A stretch of 64,000 nt of DNA, taken from positions 62,001 through 126,000 of the forward strand of contig NZ_QSLN01000003.1 of assembly GCF_003368535.1 (NCBI RefSeq), written 5' to 3'. Shown piece after piece: positions 9,148-17,312 of the stretch; position 1 is the stretch's first letter, and every line of letters starts with the position of its first letter. The translations under genes were made by a program, and so were the position numbers. This DNA is from Ammonifex thiophilus. GTDB taxonomy: Bacteria > Bacillota > Desulfotomaculia > Desulfotomaculales > Ammonificaceae. The notes under the pieces were generated by a model. The model saw only the letters and a program-made list of their open reading frames with translations, was not told the origin of the DNA and did not search any database.

Positions 9148-10242
9148 TTATGAGAGGGAGAGGTGGACGGCCCACAATCCGGCTGCCCCGGCGGCTAAGA
9201 AAAACTCTCGGTCTTCTTCCAGACCCCTTCCCATGGTGGAAACCTGGATTTCCAGGGCTTCCAGGGCAGCCAAGGCCGGTGTGGCGTCCAGGGACACCAC
9301 CCGGTGTTTGGCCGGTATTTCGGTTTCGCTTAACTGCTGCCATACTAGGGCCTCTTTGGGAGGGGGGAGCCAAGGGAGGGGCACCCAGCAGGGAGCCAGA
9401 GTGACCCGCTGCAGTACGGTCAAAGTGTGGTGGCTTACTCCCCGGTGCCGGGGGCGGGGATCGGCAAAGCTTAGGCGCAAAGGAACTATGGGCTTACCCT
9501 CTAGAGCCCAGGCAGCGTTAGCTATCTCCCCCTGCCCCACCGCCGTAGTTCCCAGGGGCGTCCCAGTACCCACAATGCCGGGGCCGATCCCGGCCACAAT
9601 GATATCGGCCCGGGCCACGTGCTTGGCCGCCAGCAAGCCGCTGTGCAGAGTTACTGCCTCTAAATCGCCTCCAAAGGCATGTCCTACTGTGACGGTGGCC
9701 GCCAGCAGCCCCTTCTCCCGGAGCTCCACTACCGTCCGGGAAAGAGAGAGGGGTAAAGCGCCCCCGTCAGTCATGACATAGACCAGACGGAGCCGGCCCT
9801 TGCCCGCCCGCCAGATAGCGGCAGCCACCGGCGCCAGCTGGCTGTGCAGTTCTAAGGCCACCACCGGCGTGCCCTCAAGGCTTACAGCCTGGCGCATAAC
9901 GTTATGGTGGGGGCTGTCCGGCTCTTCCACCGCCAGTACCTTTATCTGAGCCGGGGTATAGCGAAGCTTCATGATGTGCCCCGGCTCCGGCGGGTCCAAG
10001 ATTACTTGGCGCAGGTTAGCCACCACGAAGTGGTAGCCACCGCTACCCAGCCCCTTAGCCACCGCCGTGGTGTTGAGCAGCACCGGATCCCCTACGGCCG
10101 CTTCTCCGGTGAAGCTTTCCAGGATTATGGCCTTCTCCTCTTTCCCCTCTACTTCCACCAGGACTTCTACCAAGTCAGCGCGCTTGTCCAGCACGCGCAC
10201 CACTTTGCCTGGTCGCAGGCGCAGGCGGGCAGTTGATACCAT
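9148..10242 (-). CDS. DUF3866 family protein
   Basis: A 364-residue soluble protein. The N-terminus (RLRPGKVVRVLDKRADLVEVLVEV) is beta-rich. The core has Rossmann-like segments (LRLVYVMTDGGALPLSLSRT and ADIIVAGIGPGIVGTGTPLG) and a conserved acidic/Gly pattern. It matches DUF3866 as I know it, a Firmicute and Actinobacteria family of unknown biochemistry often near sporulation genes. The ATG at 10242 has an AAGGAG ribosome site 9 nt upstream; a longer in-frame reading would run into the divergent rqcH gene. It lies directly upstream of spoIIM on the same strand. Confidence 0.82.
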   Translation of the reverse strand: MVSTARLRLRPGKVVRVLDKRADLVEVLVEVEGKEEKAIILESFTGEAAVGDPVLLNTTAVAKGLGSGGYHFVVANLRQVILDPPEPGHIMKLRYTPAQIKVLAVEEPDSPHHNVMRQAVSLEGTPVVALELHSQLAPVAAAIWRAGKGRLRLVYVMTDGGALPLSLSRTVVELREKGLLAATVTVGHAFGGDLEAVTLHSGLLAAKHVARADIIVAGIGPGIVGTGTPLGTTAVGQGEIANAAWALEGKPIVPLRLSFADPRPRHRGVSHHTLTVLQRVTLAPCWVPLPWLPPPKEALVWQQLSETEIPAKHRVVSLDATPALAALEALEIQVSTMGRGLEEDREFFLAAGAAGLWAVHLSLS

Positions 10243-10271
10243 TGTGCGCCAACTCCTTTTTTCCTTATACT
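10242..10271 (+). promoter_or_regulatory. Predicted promoter of rqcH
   Basis: TTGTGC (10242-10247) and TATACT (10266-10271) are spaced by 18 nt on the plus strand, giving a leader of about 30 nt before the TTG start. The -35 box overlaps the first codon of the divergent DUF3866 gene. Confidence 0.5.
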
Positions 10272-10309
10272 TTTCTAGAAGTCCGAGTATCTTTTCGGGA
10301 GGAAAGAAG

Positions 10310-12046
10310 TTGCCCTTCGACGGCCTCACCCTCAACCGCATAGTACAGGAACTGAAGCGAGAGCTCGTGGGCGGCCGCATCGAGCGGATCTACCAGCCTA
10401 CCGAGCTGGAGTTGCTATTTATCGTCCGCCTCCAGGGGAAAAAGCAAAACCTTTGGCTTTCGGCCCAGGCCAACGCCCCCCGCGTCCACCTTACCGCCCT
10501 CAAGGAGCGGCCGAGCTCCCGGTCGTCCGGTTTTCTAACTCTTTTGCGCCGCCACCTAGAAGGTGGGCGCATAGTCGCCCTAGAACAGCCCGGGCTGGAA
10601 AGAATCCTTCACCTCGATATTGCTAACTTCGACGAACTAAAACGCCCGGTCAACTACCGGCTGGTAGTAGAGATTATGGGCAAGCACAGCAATATTATCC
10701 TTCTGGATCCGGGAGAGGGCAAGATCCTGGACGGGATCAAGCGCTACAGCCACGCCCTGAGCCGCTACCGGGAAGTGCTACCCGGGCGCCCCTACCGCGC
10801 TCCTCAAACGGATAAACTCGACCCCCGCGGCTTGCCCGAGGAAGACTTTTTCGCCGCGACTCTAAGCTCCCTTCCCCCTGCCACCCCTTTGTCCAAAGCC
10901 CTCCAGCAGCGCTTCCAAGGGTTGGGGCTGGCCACCGCCCGGGAGGTGGTGCTGCGGGCCGGGCTGGAAGAAGAGCTACTTTTGGAAGAGTGCGGTCTTT
11001 ATGAGCTCCGGAAGCTCTTTTTGGCCTTGAAAGAGCTGGTGACGGAGGTGACGGAGGGAAAGAGCTTGCCCACCCTGGCGCTGGAGGAAGGAAAGCCCAT
11101 TGAGTTCTTCCCCTTCGTCCCCCTTTCCTTCCCCGGCCAGCGCGAGCACGGCAGTATGAACGAAGTGGTGGATCGCTTTTACACCCTGCGTAGTGAAGCC
11201 CAGCGCCTGGATCTGCTCCGGCAGCAACTGGCCCGGAAAATAGGAAGGCGCATAGAGCAGGCGGAAAAACGGCTGGGGGCTTTGAACACCCTCTTGGAGG
11301 AAAAGGACCCGGAAAAGTTTCGCCTCTGGGGAGAACTCATCCTGGCCAACCTGCACCGCTTGGCCCCTGGCATGGAAGAGGCGGTGCTAGAGAATTATCA
11401 CGAGCCGGGTTCTCCGCCGGTGACCGTCCCGTTGTGTCCTTCTCTCACCCCGGTGGAGTGCGCCCAGCGCTACTTCGAGCTTTACCGCCGGACCAAAAAA
11501 GCTCGGGACACCGCTCAGGTGGAAAAAGAAAAGCTCGAAGAGGAACTGGCTTACCTAGCCTCGGTGGCCACGGCCCTCTCTCAAGCTGAAAAACTGGAAG
11601 AGCTGGAAGACATAGCTGCTGAGATAGAAGAAGAGGAGACGGGGCGGCCGACCTCCTCTCGTCTGGAAGCTCCGCATCCTCTGAAATTCGTCTCCCCCAG
11701 CGGCTTCACCGTCTGGGTGGGAAAGAACAACCGGCAGAACGAATACGTCACCTTCAAGCTAGCTTCCCCGGACGACCTTTGGCTTCACGCCCGCGGGGTG
11801 CCGGGCGCACACGTGGTGCTCAAGACCGGGGGGAAAGACCCCGCACCAGAAGACCTGCACTTTGCCGCCACCCTGGCCGCCTACTTTAGCCAGGCTCGAC
11901 AGAGCGCCCAAGTACCGGTAGACTACACCCGACGGGCCAACGTTAGGCGTCCGGCCGGAAGCCGTCCCGGCCTGGTAACCTACACGCAAGAGCAAACCCT
12001 CTTCGTGAAGCCGGAGGAAGCCAAAAGTACCTTTAGCCGCCCTTAG
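10310..12046 (+). CDS. rqcH: Rqc2/RqcH-type NFACT ribosome quality-control protein
   Basis: RqcH binds stalled 50S-peptidyl-tRNA complexes and directs C-terminal alanine tailing; older annotation calls it fibronectin-binding protein FbpA. The 578-residue protein has the NFACT-N domain (FDGLTLNRIVQELKREL, then the RLHVDIANFDELKRP-type region), a long central coiled coil (about residues 280-440, LRQQLARKIGRRIEQAEKRL) and the C-terminal NFACT-R domain (GKNNRQNEYVTFKLASPDDL, LHARGVPGAHVVL). The TTG at 10310 with AGGA 6 nt upstream is chosen because the frame further upstream overlaps the divergent DUF3866 gene. It converges with the next gene, overlapping it by 14 nt. Confidence 0.93.
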   Translation: MPFDGLTLNRIVQELKRELVGGRIERIYQPTELELLFIVRLQGKKQNLWLSAQANAPRVHLTALKERPSSRSSGFLTLLRRHLEGGRIVALEQPGLERILHLDIANFDELKRPVNYRLVVEIMGKHSNIILLDPGEGKILDGIKRYSHALSRYREVLPGRPYRAPQTDKLDPRGLPEEDFFAATLSSLPPATPLSKALQQRFQGLGLATAREVVLRAGLEEELLLEECGLYELRKLFLALKELVTEVTEGKSLPTLALEEGKPIEFFPFVPLSFPGQREHGSMNEVVDRFYTLRSEAQRLDLLRQQLARKIGRRIEQAEKRLGALNTLLEEKDPEKFRLWGELILANLHRLAPGMEEAVLENYHEPGSPPVTVPLCPSLTPVECAQRYFELYRRTKKARDTAQVEKEKLEEELAYLASVATALSQAEKLEELEDIAAEIEEEETGRPTSSRLEAPHPLKFVSPSGFTVWVGKNNRQNEYVTFKLASPDDLWLHARGVPGAHVVLKTGGKDPAPEDLHFAATLAAYFSQARQSAQVPVDYTRRANVRRPAGSRPGLVTYTQEQTLFVKPEEAKSTFSRP

Positions 12047-12764
12047 GGGTGAAGATGTGCGGTGGAGGCTCGATCTTTTTCTTGTGACCGAAGTCGCCCA
12101 GTTTCAGCCCCACCTTAAGCTGAGTGGGGGCCTTCTTGCCTTTGGCCTCTACCTCCACCCGGGTTATGTACCGGGTAGAAGGGTCTACCCCTATCCGATA
12201 GCGGAAATCGGTAAACTGGGTAGCCAACTCAGGATGGCGCGGAACCGCGTGGGGGCACTCCAGCACCCAAAGCCCCTTTTCCTCCGGCCCGGCCCGTGCC
12301 CAGCGGGCGGTTGGAGGCGAGGCGAAGTCGAGCAAAACAAGGGGATCGAGCTCCGCCGTAAACACCCGGGTTTCCCCCAACCTCTCCCCAGGAAAGGCCA
12401 GCCACTTGGGACTGAAAGGGTCCTTGATGTAGGCGGTCTCCCCCACCCGGATGATCTCCACCGGGGCGTTGAAGAGCTTGCCTCGAACGTACACGCAGTC
12501 GGGTAGTGTCCTTAGCCCTTGAAGCTCGCTCAAAAGCCTCGTCCCCTGAGGGGTTAAAAGCTTGGTGCTCAAAGAGTAGGAGTACGAAGGAGCCTGCCGC
12601 GTCCGCTCCAAGGCCTGCTGCAGGAGGTCGGCTGGAGGAGGAAGGCGCAATTTCCCCCTCCCCTCTCCCAGGCGGTTTACCAGCAGCCCCACCAGAACCA
12701 GCAGCACCAAAACTAGAGATATCACCAGGATAAGCCTTTTGCGTTGCCAAAAAAACCAGCGCAA
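12033..12764 (-). CDS. Membrane-anchored LolA/LppX-like protein of unknown function
   Basis: A 243-residue protein with a short positive N-terminus, one membrane helix (LILVISLVLVLLVLVGLLV) and an extracytoplasmic domain. That domain has the alternating strands expected of a LolA-like half-barrel (SYSYSLSTKLLTPQG, VYVRGKLFNAPVEII, YRIGVDPSTRYITRVEVEA). There is no lipobox Cys. Such folds carry lipids or sense envelope state, but no specific role can be given. TTG start with an AGGGGG site 8 nt upstream. It is transcribed alone, divergent from the MazG-like gene and convergent with rqcH. Confidence 0.7.
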   Translation of the reverse strand: MRWFFWQRKRLILVISLVLVLLVLVGLLVNRLGEGRGKLRLPPPADLLQQALERTRQAPSYSYSLSTKLLTPQGTRLLSELQGLRTLPDCVYVRGKLFNAPVEIIRVGETAYIKDPFSPKWLAFPGERLGETRVFTAELDPLVLLDFASPPTARWARAGPEEKGLWVLECPHAVPRHPELATQFTDFRYRIGVDPSTRYITRVEVEAKGKKAPTQLKVGLKLGDFGHKKKIEPPPHIFTPKGG

Positions 12765-12857
12765 TCCCGAAACCCCCTTCTTTTAAGAAGCTATGTCCTT
12801 TTTCCCGGCTTAAGAACAGGCTTGTGTGGTAAAATGTTGGGCGACGGAGGTGAAGGA

Positions 12858-13190
12858 ATGGAGCTTAGGGAGATGCAGGAGGAAGTAGACCGGTGGATAA
12901 CCCAGTTCGCCGAAGGCTACTGGCACCCTCTGAGCATCCTGGCTCGCCTCATCGAGGAAGTAGGGGAGTTGGCGCGAGAAATAAACCACCGGTTCGGCGA
13001 AAAGCCCAAAAAGGCAGACGAGCCCCCTGGAGACATAGCCCTGGAGCTGGGCGACATTCTCTTCATCCTACTCTGCTACGCCAATTTGCTCAATATAGAC
13101 CTGGAGAAGGCTTTCCAGGCCACGATGGAGAAATATCGTCAGCGAGACCTTAACCGCTGGACCAAGCTTAAAGTCGAAGGAGAGGATTAG
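12858..13190 (+). CDS. MazG-like nucleotide pyrophosphohydrolase
   Basis: A 110-residue all-alpha NTP pyrophosphohydrolase that probably removes aberrant or excess nucleoside triphosphates. The metal-binding helices are visible as LIEEVGELAREI and, later, ALELGDILFILL, the EExxE-12-28-ExxD pattern of the MazG superfamily. Length fits a single-domain MazG. The ATG at 12858 sits 8-9 nt after GGAGG, and the longer open frame upstream lacks coding character. It is followed after 2 nt by the DUF1015 gene, so the two are likely cotranscribed. Confidence 0.88.
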   Translation: MELREMQEEVDRWITQFAEGYWHPLSILARLIEEVGELAREINHRFGEKPKKADEPPGDIALELGDILFILLCYANLLNIDLEKAFQATMEKYRQRDLNRWTKLKVEGED

Positions 13191-13192
13191 GC

Positions 13193-14431
13193 TTGCCGAT
13201 AATCGCTCCTTTGCGCGGCTGGCGCTACCACAACTTCCCCCTCCCCTTAGTCATCTCGCCCCCTTATGACGTGGTGGACGAGCACAAAGTCCGGGAACTG
13301 CGTTCCCGCCACCCCTACAACATCATCCACCTGGAGGAAAGCCGGGAGGGCAAAGGTCCTGAAGCCTACGCTGCCGCCGCCCTCCTTTGGCAGAGGTGGC
13401 GACAAGAGGGGGTTCTGAGACCAGAAAGCTCCCCAGCCCTTTACTTTCATTCCCACACCTTCCACTGGCAAGAAAAGCTCTACACCCGACGCGGCTTTTT
13501 CTGCTTGCTTAAGCTTGAACCCTACGGCCGAGGGATCTTGCCCCACGAGGAGACGCTAGCCCGCGCCCGCTCTGATCGGTGGGAGCTCCTCCGAGCCTGC
13601 CGGGCCCACTTCTCCCCCATCTTCGGCCTTTACCTGGGCGGGGAAGAAGAGACCGAGGCTCTCTGGCGGGAAATTACAAAGCTCCCCGCCGACCTCGACT
13701 TTTCCGACCCCGAGGGACAGGGACATAAGCTCTGGGTGGTTAAGGAAAAAAGCTTGATCGAAGAAGCCCAGGCCCTCCTGGCCAGCCGGGTGATCCTGCT
13801 GGCCGATGGGCACCACCGTTTCGAGACTGCCCTCCGCTACCAGGAGCTCTTTCAGGAAGAGGGGAATCACGACTGGATCCTGGCCTATCTCGCCTCCGCC
13901 CGGGATCCGGGAATCGTCGTCCTTCCCACCCACAGGCTGCTTCGCCTGCCCCTCAAGGACAAGTTGCAGAAGCTACTGGCCAGGGCGGAAGAGACTTTCT
14001 TCGTCGTGAGGCGGGTTCCCGTCTCCTCTCTCCTTCACCCCCTACCTGCCGAAACCATAGGACTTTACGCCGGCAGGGAAGAAGCCTTCCTCTTCTCCCT
14101 GCGCCCGGGAGTGGACCCGGTACGAGTCCTGCCGGGAGAACATCCCCCTGCCTGGAAGCGGCTAGCGGTAACGGTGCTGCACCGCCTCTTGCTTGAAAGG
14201 AGTTGGGAGCTGTCTTGGAAAGAGGAAGACATGGGCTATACCCACGAGGCGGCAGAAGCCCTGGCTAGGGTGGATCGGGGAGAGTACGAGGTCGCCTTTC
14301 TACTTCCCCCACCGAGCGTGGAGGAGATAGCGGCCGTGGCCACCAGCGGAGCCAAGATGCCCCAAAAGTCCACCTACTTTTACCCCAAAGTGCCAGCCGG
14401 GCTGGTGATCTTTTCGCTGGATAACGGGTAA
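13193..14431 (+). CDS. DUF1015 family protein
   Basis: A 412-residue cytoplasmic protein of the widespread DUF1015 family, whose biochemical role is unknown and which often sits near serA/serC or nucleotide genes. The family start is visible (PIIAPLRGWRY...SPPYDVVD), as are HPYNIIHLE and the central LADGHHRFETALRY motif. The TTG start at 13193 comes 2 nt after the MazG stop, with GAAGGAGAGGA as ribosome site. The C-terminus carries TSGAKMPQKSTYFYPKVPAG, which is typical. No catalytic mechanism can be assigned from sequence alone. Confidence 0.88.
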   Translation: MPIIAPLRGWRYHNFPLPLVISPPYDVVDEHKVRELRSRHPYNIIHLEESREGKGPEAYAAAALLWQRWRQEGVLRPESSPALYFHSHTFHWQEKLYTRRGFFCLLKLEPYGRGILPHEETLARARSDRWELLRACRAHFSPIFGLYLGGEEETEALWREITKLPADLDFSDPEGQGHKLWVVKEKSLIEEAQALLASRVILLADGHHRFETALRYQELFQEEGNHDWILAYLASARDPGIVVLPTHRLLRLPLKDKLQKLLARAEETFFVVRRVPVSSLLHPLPAETIGLYAGREEAFLFSLRPGVDPVRVLPGEHPPAWKRLAVTVLHRLLLERSWELSWKEEDMGYTHEAAEALARVDRGEYEVAFLLPPPSVEEIAAVATSGAKMPQKSTYFYPKVPAGLVIFSLDNG

Positions 14432-14492
14432 CCGGCTGTGGTATAAACTTTTTGAGGCATATGTTCTAAACTCGAAGAGGAGGTCGACCCCC

Positions 14493-15401
14493 GTGAGCGA
14501 CGACAAGAAAGAAAGGTGCGCCGAGGAAGGCAAGACTTGCTCCTCCTGCGCCGAAAGAGGCACCTGCGAGCATGCCAAAGACAAGCCTGCCTTTGATCCC
14601 CCTCACCCCCTTTCCAAGATCAAGCACGTCATCGCCATAATGAGCGGTAAGGGGGGAGTGGGGAAGTCCACGGTGACTGCCCTGCTGGCCGTGGCGCTCA
14701 CCCGCGACGGTAACCAGGTAGGCATCCTCGATGCCGACGTGACCGGGCCCAGCATACCCAAACTCTTCGGGCTCAAAGGCAAGCCCGAGGCCTCGGAGTT
14801 GGGGATCTTCGCTCCCCGTACCAACCTCCTGGGCATCCGGGCCATATCCATGAACCTCTTCCTGGAGCGGGAAGATGAGCCGGTGATCTGGCGGGGCCCC
14901 ATCATCTCCAACGTGATCCGTCAGTTCTGGACCGAGGTCATATGGGGCGATCTCGACTACCTGCTGGTGGACCTGCCCCCGGGGACGGGAGACGCACCGC
15001 TCACCGTGATGCAATCTTTGCCTTTAGACGGGGTGATCATCGTCTCCTCCCCGCAGGAGCTGGCAGTGATGGTGGTGAAAAAGGCTATTCGCATGGCCGA
15101 AATCGTCAACATCCCCATCTTAGGCCTCATAGAAAACATGGCCTACGCCGTCTGCCCGCACTGCGGCCAGAAATTCTTCCCCTTCGGGGAGCCCAAGGGA
15201 GAAAAGGTGGCTGCAGAGGTAGGCATACCCTTCCTGGGTTATCTGCCCATAAACCCGGAGCTCTCACAGCTGGGAGATGAAGGAAAGATCGAGGAAATAG
15301 AGCATACAGGCCTAGGAGAGGTTCCCAAGATCCTAAGCGAGCAACTCTCCCGTTACTCGCGCACCGCCCAACTCCTCTTCAGGAGCCACCAGCCACAGTA
15401 A
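14493..15401 (+). CDS. mrp: Mrp/NBP35-type P-loop iron-sulfur carrier protein
   Basis: An ATP-binding scaffold that carries and transfers [4Fe-4S] clusters. The 302-residue protein begins with a Cys-rich stretch (C9, C16, C19, C25 of CAEEGKTCSSCAERGTC) that resembles the N-terminal ferredoxin-like motif of NBP35. The deviant Walker A GKGGVGKSTVT, the switch region DLPPGTGD and the CxxC pair (CPHCGQKFF) follow. GTG start, with GGAGGTCGACCCCC as ribosome region. It is monocistronic, between DUF1015 and a bidirectional terminator. A cluster carrier fits the many Fe-S enzymes of the neighbouring hdr/flx operon. Confidence 0.93.
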   Translation: MSDDKKERCAEEGKTCSSCAERGTCEHAKDKPAFDPPHPLSKIKHVIAIMSGKGGVGKSTVTALLAVALTRDGNQVGILDADVTGPSIPKLFGLKGKPEASELGIFAPRTNLLGIRAISMNLFLEREDEPVIWRGPIISNVIRQFWTEVIWGDLDYLLVDLPPGTGDAPLTVMQSLPLDGVIIVSSPQELAVMVVKKAIRMAEIVNIPILGLIENMAYAVCPHCGQKFFPFGEPKGEKVAAEVGIPFLGYLPINPELSQLGDEGKIEEIEHTGLGEVPKILSEQLSRYSRTAQLLFRSHQPQ

Positions 15402-15411
15402 AAAACTTAAG

Positions 15412-15436
15412 GGCCGCCTTTGAACCAGGGGCGGCC
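15412..15436. terminator. Bidirectional terminator between mrp and flxA
   Basis: A 7-bp GC stem (GGCCGCC 15412-15418, GGCGGCC 15430-15436) is flanked by TTTAAAATTT on the plus side and, read on the minus strand, by CTTAAGTTTTTT. It can end both the plus-strand mrp transcript and the minus-strand flxA transcript. Confidence 0.75.
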
Positions 15437-15437
15437 T

Positions 15438-16271
15438 TTAAAATTTCTCCCTTTCTTCTTTGAGTTCCGCCCAGCTGAAAACCGGGCCGGAGAGGCAGAC
15501 GAACTTCGCCCCCAGGTTGCAGCGCCCGCATTTTCCTATCCCGCACTTCATGCGCATCTCCAAGGTGGTATAAATGTGCTGTGGTAAAAAGCCCCGCTCT
15601 TCCAGGCGGGCTATCGTCTTTTCGATCATTATGGGAGGTCCGCAAAGCACGGCGTACTTTCCCTCGGGGGAAGGATTGATCTCGGCCACGTAGTCGGGAA
15701 CGAAACCCACATGCCCTTCCCACCCCTCCTCGGGGCAGTCTACGGTTAGATAAACTTGGGTGTCAGGAGCCTGGGGCCACAGGGAAAAGATTTCTTCCCG
15801 GAAGCAGAACTGACGCGAGGAACGAGCGCCGTAAACGATCTGCAGCCGGCCGTACTCTTTCCGCCGAGCCAGTACATAGTTTACCAGCGAGCGCAGCGGG
15901 GCCATTCCTATTCCCCCGCCGATCACCAAAAGATCGTGACCCCGGAAGAGCTCGCAAGGGAAGCCCCGTCCGAAAGGCCCCCTTATCCCTACTTTGGCCC
16001 CCGGCTCCAGCTGATGCAGGGCGGTGGTGACCTTGCCCATGCGCCGGATGCTGAACTCCAGCCACCCCTGCCCCAGCGGAGCGGACGATAAAGAGAAAGC
16101 CGCCTCCCCCACGCCGAAGAGGGAAAGCAGGGCTATCTGCCCCGGTAGGTACTGCCAGGCGCTCGCCACTTCCGGGTCATCGAAAGCCAGGCGAAAGGTC
16201 TTTATGTCCTCCGTTTCCTCCCTCACTTCTAAAAGAGTGGCGAGATGAGGGAGGTAAGGGTTAGAAGCCAC
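15438..16271 (-). CDS. flxA: FlxA: FAD/NAD(P)H-binding electron-input subunit
   Basis: Ferredoxin-NADP-reductase-like flavoprotein of the FlxABCD-HdrABC complex, where it should oxidise NAD(P)H. The 277 residues contain an FAD-binding barrel (YLPGQIALLSLFGVGEAAFS, then IRGPFGRGFP) and a Rossmann NAD domain (LLVIGGGIGMAPLRSLV, CGPPIMI). A C-terminal four-Cys [2Fe-2S] motif (CGIGKCGRC...C) is like that of PyrK and AsrB. GTG start with AAGGAGGAGGGG upstream. It overlaps flxB by 11 nt and is the last gene of the hdrCBA-flxDCBA operon. AsrB or a hydrogenase gamma subunit are related alternatives; the neighbouring hdr genes favour Flx. Confidence 0.87.
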   Translation of the reverse strand: MASNPYLPHLATLLEVREETEDIKTFRLAFDDPEVASAWQYLPGQIALLSLFGVGEAAFSLSSAPLGQGWLEFSIRRMGKVTTALHQLEPGAKVGIRGPFGRGFPCELFRGHDLLVIGGGIGMAPLRSLVNYVLARRKEYGRLQIVYGARSSRQFCFREEIFSLWPQAPDTQVYLTVDCPEEGWEGHVGFVPDYVAEINPSPEGKYAVLCGPPIMIEKTIARLEERGFLPQHIYTTLEMRMKCGIGKCGRCNLGAKFVCLSGPVFSWAELKEEREKF

Positions 16272-17295
16272 TCGAACCCCTCCTCCTTACCTCGACCATG
16301 ACTTCCCTTATGTCGATGTTCACCGGACAGAAAACCACGCAGCGCCCGCAGCCCACGCACCCCTCCACCCCGTAGCGCTCGTAGTGGTAGAGGAGCTTGT
16401 GGTAGAAGCGGTTGCGCAGGCGAGCGGAAAGGGAAGCCCTTGGGTTATGGCCGCTGGTGTGTAAAGTAAACTCCTTAAAAAGGCAGGTGTCCCAGCAGCG
16501 CAGCCTTTCTCCCTCTTCTTCTCCCCGGTCGAAGATATCGAAACAGTGGCAGGTGGGACAGAGAAAGGTGCAGATACCGCACCCCAGGCAGCGCCAGGCC
16601 AGCTCCTCCCAGTAAGGGTCATGGTAAAGGGAAGGGAGCTTCTCTTTCACCCCCGTGAGCTGGGGAGGAGCTACGAACTTGGCCAGCAGGCTGGCTTCCT
16701 TACTCTGCTTGGCCTCCAGCGCCCCTGCCGTTTCCCCGGCGAAAAAGGAGGCATAATCTTGCACCAGCTTTTTGCCTCTGGGTGTGAGTACCTCTACCAG
16801 GTAAAACTTGCCTAAAAGAGTGAAGTGCAGGTCCGCCCCCTCGCTGGTGGTCGGCGAGTAGCCGTAGGTGACGCAGAAACACCCTGGCCCCACTTCCGGG
16901 CAGCTTATTCCCAAAAGCAAGGTATTTTCCCTCCTGGCGGCATAATAGGGATCGGGCGGAGAAGCTAGAAACACGGCGTCCAGAGCCTTGAGGCTTTGCA
17001 GATCGCAGGGGCGCAAACCGAAAAGGATAAGCGGCCGGGGATCTTGCTCAGCAGAAAAAACTTCCCACTTCTCCCCTTCCCGGCGGTAGCGTAAGAGAGG
17101 TTCCGTAGGCGGGAAGAAAAAGATCTTGGGCGGTACCCGGCTCGGCCTGGGACCCAGGTAAACTTGGCTCGGATCCTCCAGAAGGCGAAAGTACACCTCC
17201 CCTTCTTCCTCCACAGGTGCCGCCAGGAGGAAGCTTTGCCGCAAGGCGCTGAGAAAAAGAGGCAACTTTTCCTGGGTGATTACGCGGTAATCCAA
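16261..17295 (-). CDS. flxB: FlxB: 4Fe-4S dicluster electron-transfer subunit (AsrA/hydrogenase-beta-like)
   Basis: An iron-sulfur protein of 344 residues. The N-terminal two-thirds resembles the AsrA/hydrogenase beta family (LILFGLRPCDLQSLKALDAVF). The C-terminal third holds two ferredoxin-type Cys groups, CLGCGICTFLCPTCHC and CVGCGRCVVFCPVNID. It probably relays electrons between FlxA and FlxC/D. TTG start at 17295, with AGGAGGGGG about 10 nt upstream. It starts 17 nt after flxC and overlaps flxA. A sulfite-reductase role (AsrA) is less likely because no AsrC siroheme subunit is adjacent. Confidence 0.85.
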   Translation of the reverse strand: MDYRVITQEKLPLFLSALRQSFLLAAPVEEEGEVYFRLLEDPSQVYLGPRPSRVPPKIFFFPPTEPLLRYRREGEKWEVFSAEQDPRPLILFGLRPCDLQSLKALDAVFLASPPDPYYAARRENTLLLGISCPEVGPGCFCVTYGYSPTTSEGADLHFTLLGKFYLVEVLTPRGKKLVQDYASFFAGETAGALEAKQSKEASLLAKFVAPPQLTGVKEKLPSLYHDPYWEELAWRCLGCGICTFLCPTCHCFDIFDRGEEEGERLRCWDTCLFKEFTLHTSGHNPRASLSARLRNRFYHKLLYHYERYGVEGCVGCGRCVVFCPVNIDIREVMVEVRRRGSSGF

Positions 17296-17312
17296 AATAA
17301 AGTTCCCCCTCC

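Noticed and set aside
10067-10309. N-terminal extension of rqcH by 81 codons
   Set aside because: It is antisense to the start of the DUF3866 gene and the RqcH family begins at about the chosen TTG.
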